From Phycisphaerae bacterium (GTDB lineage Bacteria > Planctomycetota > Phycisphaerae > UBA1845): a DNA stretch of 54,837 nucleotides. Every line of letters begins with the position of its first letter. The stretch's first letter is position 1. The notes beneath the pieces were generated by a model. That model worked only from the letters and a program-made list of their open reading frames with translations, was not told the DNA's origin and made no database searches. The position numbers and the translations under genes are program-made. The stretch covers positions 1-54,837 of the forward strand of contig JAJDDP010000170.1 in assembly GCA_029260235.1 (NCBI GenBank), read 5' to 3'. This document shows positions 34,089 through 43,110 of this stretch, piece after piece.

Positions 34089-34855
34089 GAACAGTGGCCA
34101 TCATCCAAGCCCGAATGCAGTCCACCCGCCTGCCCGGCAAGGTGTTGGCAGACGTGGCCGGTGCGCCGCTGCTGATGCGCGTCGTTGAACGCGCCCAACG
34201 GGCTTCGCTGTTGGATGCGGTGGTCGTAGCTACGTCAGAAGCTGAGGCTGATGACTGCATCGCCCGATTCTGCCAAGAACACAGCCTCCAATGCTTCCGG
34301 GGCAGTGAGGGCGATGTGTTGGACCGCTACCACGAAGCAGCCTTGCATTTCAACGCAGAAGTAATCGTGCGTTTGACGGCTGATTGCCCGTTGCTGGATC
34401 CACTCGTCATTGACCGAGTGGTGCAGACATTTTCCGAAGGCAGTGTCGATTATGTCTCCAACACGCTTGAGTGTACCTATCCCGACGGCTTGGATACCGA
34501 AGTGTTCAGCCGAGATTGCTTGGCACGCGCTAGGCGGCTTGCCCAAATGAAATCTGAACGCGAGCACGTCACCGCATACATCGTGAAGCATCCCGAGTCA
34601 TTCGCGCTGGGCGGGGTTCGTAATGCGGTGAATCTCTCGCACATGCGTTGGACCGTCGATGAACCGGAGGACCTGGAATTTGTGCGGGCGATCTATTTGG
34701 CCCGTGGTCCTGATTCGTTCGGTATGGCTGAGGTGTTAGCTCTCTTGCACGCCCAGCCAAGCCTGAGCAAGATCAACGCCGGCTTCGCCAGAAACCAAGG
34801 TTATCAGGAATCGCTAAGCCAAGACTTGCGGGCAGCAAGCGCGGTGTCCCCATGA
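34085..34855 (+). CDS. SpsF-like cytidylyltransferase (probable CMP-sugar synthetase)
   Basis: Activates an acid sugar as its CMP ester. The 256-residue protein has the nucleotide-binding start IIQARMQSTRLPGKVL, VVVATS, GSEGDVLDRY, and the metal site RLTADCPLLDP. The family is called SpsF or 'spore coat polysaccharide' cytidylyltransferase; in pseudaminic-type clusters that lack canonical PseF it is the likely activator of the PseI product. It overlaps the genes on both sides by 4 bases. A second member of the family is in the fusion at 41303. Confidence 0.92.
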   Translation: MRTVAIIQARMQSTRLPGKVLADVAGAPLLMRVVERAQRASLLDAVVVATSEAEADDCIARFCQEHSLQCFRGSEGDVLDRYHEAALHFNAEVIVRLTADCPLLDPLVIDRVVQTFSEGSVDYVSNTLECTYPDGLDTEVFSRDCLARARRLAQMKSEREHVTAYIVKHPESFALGGVRNAVNLSHMRWTVDEPEDLEFVRAIYLARGPDSFGMAEVLALLHAQPSLSKINAGFARNQGYQESLSQDLRAASAVSP

Positions 34856-36165
34856 GTCGAGCCGGCCAGCAGTTCTATGCCCGGGCTAAAGCGCGCATTC
34901 CTGGCGGGACGCAGTTGCTGTCCAAACGCCCGGAAATGATTTTGCCCGAGCAGTGGCCTACGTACTATAAGAAGGTTAGCGGCATCGAGGTCTGGGACTT
35001 GGATGGTCGCCGCTTCTTGGACATGAGTTACAACGGCTTGGGAAGTTGCATACTCGGGGCGGCTGATCCCGACGTGGATCGGGCGGTCTGCGATGCGATC
35101 CAAGCCGGCACCATGTCCACGCTGAATTGTCCAGAAGAAGTCGAACTGGCTGAATTGCTTTGCGAGCTGCACCCTTGGGCAAGCAAGGTTCGCTATGCCC
35201 GATGTGGCGGAGAGGCGATGACCATGGCTGTGCGGATCGCCCGCGCAGCTACCAGGCGCGATTGCATTGCGTTCTGTGGATACCATGGTTGGCACGATTG
35301 GTACTTGGCTGCCAATCTTGGCGAGCAAGACAAACTGGGTGAGCACTTGTTGCCGGGGTTAGATCCTGCCGGTGTTCCGCAGGGTTTGGCAGGGACAGCC
35401 TTCCCATTCACCTACAATCGCATCGAAGAGCTCAAAGCCATCATCGATCAGCGCGGCTCGAAACTGGCAGCCATCGTGATGGAACCCATTCGCAGCGCCG
35501 CACCCGAGCCAGGATTCCTCGAAGAGGTTCGGGCGTTGGCCAGCGAATGCGGTGCGGTGCTGGTATTCGACGAGATCACCGCTGGCTGGCGGTTGAACAG
35601 CGGCGGCGCGCATCTAACCCTAGGCACACAGCCTGACGTGGCTATCTTTGCCAAAGCGATTAGCAACGGCTATCCGATGGCGGCCGTCATCGGCATCGAG
35701 GAAGTCATGGACGCTGCCCAAGACTCCTTCATCAGCAGCACCTATTGGTCAGAACGGATTGGGCCGGTCGCTGCCCTTGCGACGATTCAGAAGCACCTCC
35801 GATGTGACGTTGCCCGCCACCTAAGCAAGATTGGTCGGCAGGTCAAAGAGGGGTGGCAAGCTGCCGCATCGCGGTCAGGACTGACCGTCGGAATCGGAGG
35901 GATGGACCCGCTGCCGCATCTGTCGTTTGTCGGTGATGCCCCACAGGCAACGGCTACGTTGTTTACCCAGGAGATGTTGGAGCGGGGTTTCCTAGCTACC
36001 CGCGGATTCTATGTGACCTATGCCCATCAAGAGGCAGAGGTCGACGAATACTTGTCGGCGGTCAACGACGTGTTTGACCTGCTACAAGAAGCCCACGAGC
36101 GACATGAAGTCTTGGATCGACTTCAAGGCCCGGTTGCCCACGCTGGGTTCTGCAGGTTGGCGTAG
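34852..36165 (+). CDS. Class III aminotransferase (glutamate-1-semialdehyde aminomutase-like)
   Basis: A 437-residue PLP enzyme of the HemL-like branch: LSKRPEMILP start, CGGEAMTMAVRIARA, VFDEITAGWR and the PLP Lys in FAKAISNGYPM (about 267). It is not HemL itself; the branch without aminomutase use is often found in polysaccharide clusters with SpsF-type genes. It probably moves an amino group onto a keto-sugar or onto a glyceryl/keto-acid part of the nonulosonate. It overlaps the upstream gene by 4 bases and is followed 24 bases later by the PseG-GNAT gene. Confidence 0.9.
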   Translation: MSRAGQQFYARAKARIPGGTQLLSKRPEMILPEQWPTYYKKVSGIEVWDLDGRRFLDMSYNGLGSCILGAADPDVDRAVCDAIQAGTMSTLNCPEEVELAELLCELHPWASKVRYARCGGEAMTMAVRIARAATRRDCIAFCGYHGWHDWYLAANLGEQDKLGEHLLPGLDPAGVPQGLAGTAFPFTYNRIEELKAIIDQRGSKLAAIVMEPIRSAAPEPGFLEEVRALASECGAVLVFDEITAGWRLNSGGAHLTLGTQPDVAIFAKAISNGYPMAAVIGIEEVMDAAQDSFISSTYWSERIGPVAALATIQKHLRCDVARHLSKIGRQVKEGWQAAASRSGLTVGIGGMDPLPHLSFVGDAPQATATLFTQEMLERGFLATRGFYVTYAHQEAEVDEYLSAVNDVFDLLQEAHERHEVLDRLQGPVAHAGFCRLA

Positions 36166-36189
36166 AGATGAAGAGGCGACTGACGTTTC

Positions 36190-37734
36190 ATGGCTAATGG
36201 CCTGGTCATTCGAGCGGACGCCGGTCCCATCTTGGGGGCAGGGCACGTCATGCGCTGTCTCGCGTTGTCTCAAGCGTGGCAAGATTCGGGCGGCGCCGTA
36301 TCCCTCATCACTGCAACTGAATCGCCCAGCCTGATCGAGCGACTAAAGAGCGAGGGCATCGAGGTGGTGACTCTGACCCAAGAACCGGGGACAGAAGCCG
36401 ATGCGGCTGAGACGGTAGATCTTGCTCGGCGGTCCGCTGCCGACTGGGTAGTAGTCGATGGTTACCATTTCGATGCTGAGTTCCAACGGCGGATCAAAGA
36501 GAACGATTTGAGGCTTCTATTTCTCGACGATTTTGGTCACGCGGATCACTATTCCGCTGACATTGTGCTCAACCAGAACGCCGGCGACTGCGCTGGACTG
36601 TATTCAAACCGTCAGGCCCACACGCAGTTGCTCCTTGGAAGTCGATACCTGTTGCTGCGGCGGAAATTTCGAGAAGCGCAGGTTCGGCAACGAGAGACGC
36701 CTGCCGTAGCCCGCAACATTCTCGTCACCCTGGGAGGTGGAGACCATCGGATCGCGATCCAGGAGGTTATCGAAGCTTTGGCAGCTGCAAGTGTCGAGGA
36801 TCTTCAAGTCAAAATCATCGCCGGCCGAAGCGGCCAACCAAGTCTGGGCCAATTGGCTGGGGCGAATGTTCAGGTCATGGACCAAGTGGACAACCTCGCT
36901 GAATTGATGCTCTGGGCGGACTTGGCTATTACCGTTGGCGGTGGCACTTGCTGGGAAGCTGCCTTCTTGGGGCTACCCTGTTTGGCGATTGTACTTGCGG
37001 GCAACCAGCAGGTGGTCGTCGATGCCTTATCAAAGTCCGGAGCGCTGCGTTCCTTGGGGCAAGCCAATTCGCTGAATAAGCAGGCCCTCACCCAGGGAAT
37101 CACTGCGTTGGCGTTAGATATTGAAGGGCGAAGAGAAATGTCGCTTAACGGCCCACGGGTGATCGACGGACAAGGGGCCAATCGCGTCGTTGCCCGATTG
37201 CAAAGCAGGCCCATATCGCTCCGCCCTGCCACCCAAGATGATCGCCGCATGATATTCGACTGGGCGAATGCATCTGCAACGCGTGCAGCCTCATTTTGCT
37301 CCGATCCAATACTCTGGGAAACGCACGTCGCCTGGTATGACGGCAGACTCAACGATGCCAATTGCCTTTACTTTATCGCCATTGACCATCGGCAAACAGC
37401 CGTGGGTCAAGTGCGTTTTGAGATCAAGGGCGAAGAAGCTGCCATTTCGGTCGGCTTGGATGATTCTCTTCGCGGTAGAGGTTATGGCGTTCAATGTCTT
37501 GAATTGGCAACCGATGCGCTGTTCCGATCAACGAAGGTTGCCCGGATCAATGCGTTCATCAAGCCGGAGAACATCGCCTCGCTGGCAGCTTTCACGCGAG
37601 CAGGTTATGTCTTTGATTCTGAAGCGCTTGTGCGCAATCTAAAAGCTCTCCATTTTGTGCTACGGCGTGGCGAAGCTCATTCCTGGGCACCCGGGCTGGG
37701 CGAATCATGTCGCGTCGGAGGGCAGTCATCATGA
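36190..37734 (+). CDS. pseG: PseG-GNAT fusion: UDP-sugar hydrolase joined to N-acetyltransferase (PseH-like)
   Basis: Residues 1-335 are PseG: the His-containing catalytic motif GAGHVMRCL, VVDGYHFD, DDFGHADHY, VTLGGGDH and the UDP site GGGTCWEAAFLGLP. It removes UDP from the diamino sugar. Residues 340-500 are a GNAT domain: LRPATQDDRRMIFDWANA, VGLDDSLRGRGYGVQCLELA with the acetyl-CoA loop, and KPENIASLAAFTRAGY. This matches PseH, which acetylates the 4-amino group just before PseG acts, so one protein would do two consecutive steps. The PseI gene overlaps its stop by 4 bases. Confidence 0.94.
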   Translation: MANGLVIRADAGPILGAGHVMRCLALSQAWQDSGGAVSLITATESPSLIERLKSEGIEVVTLTQEPGTEADAAETVDLARRSAADWVVVDGYHFDAEFQRRIKENDLRLLFLDDFGHADHYSADIVLNQNAGDCAGLYSNRQAHTQLLLGSRYLLLRRKFREAQVRQRETPAVARNILVTLGGGDHRIAIQEVIEALAAASVEDLQVKIIAGRSGQPSLGQLAGANVQVMDQVDNLAELMLWADLAITVGGGTCWEAAFLGLPCLAIVLAGNQQVVVDALSKSGALRSLGQANSLNKQALTQGITALALDIEGRREMSLNGPRVIDGQGANRVVARLQSRPISLRPATQDDRRMIFDWANASATRAASFCSDPILWETHVAWYDGRLNDANCLYFIAIDHRQTAVGQVRFEIKGEEAAISVGLDDSLRGRGYGVQCLELATDALFRSTKVARINAFIKPENIASLAAFTRAGYVFDSEALVRNLKALHFVLRRGEAHSWAPGLGESCRVGGQSS

Positions 37735-38792
37735 CCTGCACCACTCAGATCAACGGGCGAAGCATTGGACCAGGATCACCGGTCTACATCATTGCCGAGA
37801 TGTCAGCTAACCATGGCCAGGAGTTTGACCAAGCGGTGAGCATCATCCATGCTGCCAAGGAAGCTGGCGCTGATGCGATCAAGCTGCAAACCTACACGGC
37901 TGACACGCTAACCTTGGCCTGTAAGAGCAGACACTTCCAAATCGGCAAGGGAACCATTTGGGAAGGCAAGACGCTACACGAGTTGTATGGAGAAGCCTTC
38001 ACCCCCTGGGAGTGGCAACCCAAACTCAAGCAGATCGCCAACGGGCTGGGGATGGATCTATTTTCCTCCGCCTTCGATGCATCAGCTGTGGATTTCCTCG
38101 AAGCGATGGATGTGCCCGCCCACAAAATCGCTTCCTTCGAGTTGGTGGACTTGCCGCTGATCGAGAAAATGGCTGGGACACACAAGCCGATGCTGCTATC
38201 CACGGGGATGGCTTCGATTGAAGAAATCGACGAGGCGGTTCAGACAGCCCGCAATGCGGGGGCAGATCAGATCGCCTTGTTCAAGTGTACCAGTGCCTAC
38301 CCTGCACCGCCCGAGTCGATGAATCTAGCGACCATCGCAGATATGGCTGCTCGCTTTGGCGTGCCAGTCGGCCTTTCGGACCACTCCTTGGGCATCGCGG
38401 TGCCGGTCGCTGCGGTGGCTTTGGGGACGTGCATGATCGAGAAACATCTAACCCTCTCTCGCAGTGTTCCTGGACCCGACAGCGCCTTTTCGCTGGAACC
38501 GCATGAATTCAAGGAAATGGTCCAGGCTGTCCGCGCCGCAGAAAAAGCAGTGGGAGAAATTTCCTACGCAGAGCAGGGGCACGAATCTGCAACTCGAATG
38601 TTTCGCCGGTCACTGTTTGTTGCCTGCGATGTGCGGGCTGGGGAGACCGCCAGCACCGACAACGTACGCAGCGTTCGCCCGGGCAATGGCTTAGCCCCCA
38701 AACACCTCAAAGATGTTCTTGACCACAAATTCACCCAGGATATTGCCCAAGGCACGCCGCTTACCTGGAATTTGATCGGAGGACGAAGATGA
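37731..38792 (+). CDS. pseI: Pseudaminic acid synthase
   Basis: Condenses the PseG product with phosphoenolpyruvate to form the nine-carbon acid. The ATG at 37731 overlaps the upstream stop (ATGA); 353 residues. NeuB-type barrel motifs: VYIIAEMSANHGQ, IKLQTYT, FSSAFDASAVDFLE, KIASFEL, STGMAS, LSDHSLG, EKHLTLSR. The SANHGQ (rather than the GVNH of sialic/legionaminic synthases) points to PseI. An SAF antifreeze-like domain closes the protein (MFRRSLFVACDVRAGE, RPGNGLAPKHL). The stop overlaps the sulfotransferase start by 4 bases. Confidence 0.96.
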   Translation: MTCTTQINGRSIGPGSPVYIIAEMSANHGQEFDQAVSIIHAAKEAGADAIKLQTYTADTLTLACKSRHFQIGKGTIWEGKTLHELYGEAFTPWEWQPKLKQIANGLGMDLFSSAFDASAVDFLEAMDVPAHKIASFELVDLPLIEKMAGTHKPMLLSTGMASIEEIDEAVQTARNAGADQIALFKCTSAYPAPPESMNLATIADMAARFGVPVGLSDHSLGIAVPVAAVALGTCMIEKHLTLSRSVPGPDSAFSLEPHEFKEMVQAVRAAEKAVGEISYAEQGHESATRMFRRSLFVACDVRAGETASTDNVRSVRPGNGLAPKHLKDVLDHKFTQDIAQGTPLTWNLIGGRR

Positions 38793-39889
38793 GCATGCCA
38801 ACAAGTCAATCGCCGCAGGGAACTCAGGCTGCTGCAACGGCTGTGGCGATGCGCGGTGGTAGTGCCGAACCGTGGCACGATAAACCGACGTTCATCTGTG
38901 GCCATCGCAAATCTGGAACGACGATGCTGCTCTGTCAGTTCGATGCCCACCCACAGCTCTGCGTATTTCCTCCCGACAGCGGGTTTTTCTACGCCTATTA
39001 TCCGATTTTCGATGCCGGTCAATACTCAGATCAGGAGAAGAAGCAGAGGATTGTTGACGTCCTGTACCGCAATTTTAAGGATGAGCTTGAAGGGCTAGGC
39101 GACGGGCGGCAGGTCTCCTTTTCTGCTGAGGCTATGGAGCAACGCTTCTTCGAGCGGATGGAGGGGAAGAGCTGCACGCCACAGACGCTCTTGAAAGAGG
39201 CTGTGCTAGCCTTCCATGGCATTGCCGGCTGCCAAGGCGAAACCTCGCCGCAGCGATGGATGGAAAAAACCACCAGCACCGAAATCTATGCGGCTGACAT
39301 CTTCAGATGGTATCCACAAGCCAAGTGCGTTCATCTGATCCGCGACCCGAGGGACAACTACGGCTCACTCAAGTCAGGCTGGGATGCCCGCTACAAGGAT
39401 CAAAACGATGAGGTGCGTCGTCTGCTGCAAAGTGCGGTGGATCGGGGCGGCTTGGGACTGAGGTTGGCCAAGCTCAATCAGGAACGGTTCGGCCTCGAGC
39501 GCTATCGCGTTGTGCGTTTCGAAGATTTGACGGCTGAACCTGAGAAAGTGATGCGCCAGCTGGCGAACTTCCTGGAGATTGAGTACGACGATTGCCTGCT
39601 CAGGCCGACCTTTTGCGGTCTGCCATGGAGGGGTAACAACTTTCAAGGCCTCAAGTTTGACAAACCGTCGCCGGTCAACGTGGATCGATGGCGGCAGCGA
39701 ATCGATGAACATGAAGCCAAGGTCATCGAATTCTATTGCGGGGCAGACATGAAGGAGTGGGGATATGAAACCGCCTTCCCTTGCCAAGAGCAGAGCGACG
39801 CAGCCACAGAACACTACAAGTGGTACAACTTTGCTCAGCGCTATTCGGTGATGGCTGGCACGGATACCGTCGCCCCAGCCAATTCGTAG
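38789..39889 (+). CDS. PAPS-dependent sulfotransferase
   Basis: A 366-residue protein with both sulfate-donor sites: the 5'-phosphosulfate loop FICGHRKSGTTML (about 37-46) and the 3'-phosphate motif LIRDPRDNYGSL (about 184-195). GGAGG lies before the ATG. It overlaps pseI by 4 bases. It should add sulfate to a sugar hydroxyl, most simply on the nonulosonate or on the glycan into which it is built. It could in principle act on protein, but the linkage argues for sugar. Confidence 0.92.
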   Translation: MSMPTSQSPQGTQAAATAVAMRGGSAEPWHDKPTFICGHRKSGTTMLLCQFDAHPQLCVFPPDSGFFYAYYPIFDAGQYSDQEKKQRIVDVLYRNFKDELEGLGDGRQVSFSAEAMEQRFFERMEGKSCTPQTLLKEAVLAFHGIAGCQGETSPQRWMEKTTSTEIYAADIFRWYPQAKCVHLIRDPRDNYGSLKSGWDARYKDQNDEVRRLLQSAVDRGGLGLRLAKLNQERFGLERYRVVRFEDLTAEPEKVMRQLANFLEIEYDDCLLRPTFCGLPWRGNNFQGLKFDKPSPVNVDRWRQRIDEHEAKVIEFYCGADMKEWGYETAFPCQEQSDAATEHYKWYNFAQRYSVMAGTDTVAPANS

Positions 39890-39938
39890 CGCAACCGCAC
39901 CGTGTTTGACGAACAATGTGATTGGGAGAATCCAGATC

Positions 39939-41285
39939 GTGAATCAACTCGCCCCTGACAGGCTTGCATGCTCGTTGCCATCCGACGCTTCGATGGAGGA
40001 GATCGTCCGTGGGCTTTGGAAACTGCCTCGTGACCTCATTTCCGATGGATACGATGCAGCCTTGTACGCCTTGGCCGACCAACTGCCCATGACGGTACAC
40101 GAGTACCCAACCGGCAGCGAAGCCTGGACCTGGATCATCCCGGAAAAATGGACCTGCCACGAAGCCTACCTGGAAACCCTGCAGGGCGAGCGAATCTTCT
40201 CCTATCAAGATCACCCGCTGCATGCCATGAGCTACTCGCTCCCTTTTGAGGGCGAGGTCAGCCGCGAAGAGTTGTTCGCCCACCTCTATGCCCATCCGAA
40301 GCTGGCCGAGGCGATCCCCTATATCTTCAAATTCTATGAGCGCGATTGGGGTTTGTGCTGCACGCAGCAGCAGAAGGATGCCCTGACAGATTCGCGATAT
40401 CGCGTGGTCATCCGCACGGAATTCAATCAGGGAACGCTCAAAGTGGGCGAGGTCGTAGTTCCAGGCCAATCCGATGAATGCATCGTACTCTGTGCCCACC
40501 TCTGTCACCCGCATGTGGTAAACGATGATCTGACCGGTGTCTCGGTGGGAATGGACGTCATGCGGGCGTTGTTGAAGCGGGATAACCTGCGTTACACCTA
40601 CCGCTTCATCATCCTGCCCGAAACCATCGGTTCGCTTGCATACTTGAGTCACAACGAGGATTTGATTCCCAAGATGAAGGGCGGCTTGTTCCTGGAAATG
40701 CTGGGCTTGGAAAACGCCCATGCATTACAGAAATCTTTCGCGGGTGATAGCGACGTGGATCGCTGCTTCTCGCTGGTACTCAAAGAGCGTGCTCCAAGTG
40801 GCTGGGAAGGTCCGTTCAACCAGGTCATCAGCAACGATGAGCGGCAATTCAATGCACCCGGCGTGCGCGTGCCTATGCTCTCGCTCTCTCGCGTGCTGCC
40901 CCCCTCAGACCCGGATTGGCCGTTCCCTCAATACCACACGAGCTTGGATGACCTCGACGGGCTTTGCCCAGCCAGCCTGGAAGAATCCCGCGATCTGGTC
41001 CTAGCCATGATCGAAGCCGTCGAGCGAGACCGGACGCCGATTAACAATTTCAAGGGCGAGGTATTTTGCTCCCGCTATGGCATTCACGTCGATTTCTACG
41101 AAGACCCTGAAGGCAACCAAGCCCTCTTGGACACGCTCCATCGAATCGACGGCACGATGTCCATTAGCCAGATCGCCGAGACCATAGGCGCCTCATTTAG
41201 CACGGTGGAGCGGATTGTCGATGCTTTGGCCGAGCACAACTTGGTTCATTTTGCCGACAGCGCCGTAACCCCCAAGGTGAGTTAG
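39939..41285 (+). CDS. DUF4910 M28-like peptidase/amidase-like protein with C-terminal winged helix
   Basis: The start is GTG at 39939, with GGGAGA 9 bases upstream (448 residues); TTG 39906 is possible. The family fold is aminopeptidase-like. Metal ligands typical of co-catalytic peptidases are visible: LCAHLCHPHVVNDDLTGV (about 186-203), LPETIGS, EMLG and QYHTSLDDLD. A C-terminal winged-helix segment (about 390-448) reads ALLDTLHRIDGTMSISQI, ending in VDALAEHNLVHF. In nonulosonate and other surface-sugar clusters its role is unproven; deacylation of an amino-sugar or removal of a peptide-like substituent is a reasonable guess. It stands between the sulfotransferase and the SpsF-oxidoreductase fusion. 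Confidence 0.88.
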   Translation: MNQLAPDRLACSLPSDASMEEIVRGLWKLPRDLISDGYDAALYALADQLPMTVHEYPTGSEAWTWIIPEKWTCHEAYLETLQGERIFSYQDHPLHAMSYSLPFEGEVSREELFAHLYAHPKLAEAIPYIFKFYERDWGLCCTQQQKDALTDSRYRVVIRTEFNQGTLKVGEVVVPGQSDECIVLCAHLCHPHVVNDDLTGVSVGMDVMRALLKRDNLRYTYRFIILPETIGSLAYLSHNEDLIPKMKGGLFLEMLGLENAHALQKSFAGDSDVDRCFSLVLKERAPSGWEGPFNQVISNDERQFNAPGVRVPMLSLSRVLPPSDPDWPFPQYHTSLDDLDGLCPASLEESRDLVLAMIEAVERDRTPINNFKGEVFCSRYGIHVDFYEDPEGNQALLDTLHRIDGTMSISQIAETIGASFSTVERIVDALAEHNLVHFADSAVTPKVS

Positions 41286-41302
41286 CCAACGAGTGACGCT
41301 AC

Positions 41303-43093
41303 ATGGCAGCAGATAGAAGACAATCAAACATGCTGGACACAGACCCGATCATCGGGGCGGTCGTCGTTGCCCGCATGAACTCGAGCCGCCTGGCTGGCAA
41401 GTCCCTGGCTATGATCGAAGGCCGGTCAGCCTTGGAGTGGATCATTCGGCGGTTGCGGCGATCGAGGCATATTCAACGTATCGTGGTAGCCACCACAACC
41501 GGCGGTGCCGACGACGCCATTGTCAAGGAAGCCGAGCGGTTGGGTTGCGCAGTCTTTCGCGGAAGCCAGGACGATGTGCTGGGCCGGGTGGTCGGTGCAA
41601 TTCAATCAGCCAAGCTGGATATCGTGGTTCACATCACCGGCGACTGCCCGCTAACCGACCCTGCCTTGGCGGATGCGTGCATCGAAGCCTATCAATCCAG
41701 CGATGTCGATTATGTCAGCATCGATCTTGATGCCCACCCGGACGGACTGGATGTCGAAGTGTTTGGAGCTGATACGCTGGCGAAAGTGGAGGCATCGTTC
41801 ACCGATCCTTGGATTCGCGAGCATGTTACCCTGCCCTTGTACACCATGCCCGAGCGTTTCACCGCATTGAAGCTGTCCGCTCGTGCGGAACTCAGCCGGC
41901 CCGACTATCGCATTTGCGTCGATACTGCTGCCGATTTGGAATTGGTGCAGAGGATCTTTGCAGAGTTGCTCCGGGTCCGCGAAGCGTTTGATGCGGCTGA
42001 TGTAGTACGTCTTCTCGACGCCAGGCCCGACTTGATAGCCATCAATGCGTCGATCAAAGAAACCAAATATCCCTGTGCGGTCATCGGCTTGGGAGCAATC
42101 GGCTCGTTCTATGAACGTCAGCCTTTCGCCCAAGAACGGGTGCAGACACACGCCAAGGCCTTTCTCCGGCATGGAAAGACCCGACTGGTGGCAGGTTGCG
42201 ACAGCGAGCGGCAACGCCGGGCAGGCTTCCAATCCGATTGGGACGTGTCGCATGTCTATGCCACTGCCCAGGAGATGTTCACCAACCACGAGATCGCCAT
42301 TGTCTCAGTGGCTACCCCGCCGGACAGTCATGCGGAACTATGCGTGCAAGCCATTGAAGCCGGCGTGCACGCAATTTTCTGCGAAAAGCCGTTTACGAAT
42401 AATATCGAGCAGGCCCAGCGGGTCATCGACGCTTGCGAGCAGAACGGTATCTTGCTCGCCGTGAATTTCTGGCGGCGATGGTCGAGGCTGTACCGATCAA
42501 TGCGGGAGTTCATCTCTAGCGGTGGGCTTGGAAAAGTACAAGCGGTGCGTTTCCACTATGGCAAGGGAGCGATGAACAGCGGCAGCCACGCAGTCGACCT
42601 GCTGCGGTTCCTCTTTGGCGAGATTGAATCGGTCCTCGCTACCGAGGTTCTGCATACCGATACGGGAGATCCTGACATCGGCGGCGTCCTGCGGATGCAA
42701 TCAGGCCTGGCGATTCATCTCACCATCGGCGACTACCGGGACCACTTTGATTTTGAAATCGACGTGATCGGCAGCACAGGCCGCCTGCGCTCCAACGACC
42801 GCGAAGTTGTCTACTGGCGAGCGGAAACTGACACTTCTGAGCCTGCGAACAGAACATTGGCCGAGGCAGAACCACCATTCGACATCAACATTGGGACGCC
42901 GTTCGAAACTGCGCTGGCTGAACTGGTTGACCATCTGGACAACCAAACCCACGTCACCTCCTGCTCGGGGCGTGATGGGTTGGCCGCACTGGAAGTGATA
43001 CAGGCGTTGAAGAATTCCTGGGAGCTGGGCGGGCAATGGATGTCGCCCACACTTCCGCTGCGCTCGAAGATGGGCCACGCAGCTACCGTTTGA
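41303..43093 (+). CDS. Fusion of SpsF-like cytidylyltransferase and Gfo/Idh/MocA oxidoreductase
   Basis: A 596-residue two-domain protein. Residues 14-245 are a cytidylyltransferase: VVVARMNSSRLAGKSL, GSQDDVLGRV, HITGDCPLTDP, HPDGLDVEVFG. Residues 252-590 are an oxidoreductase: CAVIGLGAIGSFYE, VATPPDSHAELC, CEKPFTNN and a C-terminal substrate domain. The same two activities occur as separate overlapping genes earlier in this cluster (33093-34088 and 34085-34855), in the opposite order. A separate CMP-sugar that is both activated and reduced or oxidised is therefore likely, with hand-over between the two domains. The ATG at 41303 follows the previous stop by 17 bases. Confidence 0.92.
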   Translation: MAADRRQSNMLDTDPIIGAVVVARMNSSRLAGKSLAMIEGRSALEWIIRRLRRSRHIQRIVVATTTGGADDAIVKEAERLGCAVFRGSQDDVLGRVVGAIQSAKLDIVVHITGDCPLTDPALADACIEAYQSSDVDYVSIDLDAHPDGLDVEVFGADTLAKVEASFTDPWIREHVTLPLYTMPERFTALKLSARAELSRPDYRICVDTAADLELVQRIFAELLRVREAFDAADVVRLLDARPDLIAINASIKETKYPCAVIGLGAIGSFYERQPFAQERVQTHAKAFLRHGKTRLVAGCDSERQRRAGFQSDWDVSHVYATAQEMFTNHEIAIVSVATPPDSHAELCVQAIEAGVHAIFCEKPFTNNIEQAQRVIDACEQNGILLAVNFWRRWSRLYRSMREFISSGGLGKVQAVRFHYGKGAMNSGSHAVDLLRFLFGEIESVLATEVLHTDTGDPDIGGVLRMQSGLAIHLTIGDYRDHFDFEIDVIGSTGRLRSNDREVVYWRAETDTSEPANRTLAEAEPPFDINIGTPFETALAELVDHLDNQTHVTSCSGRDGLAALEVIQALKNSWELGGQWMSPTLPLRSKMGHAATV

Positions 43094-43110
43094 AGGAAGC
43101 GATTGCAGCC

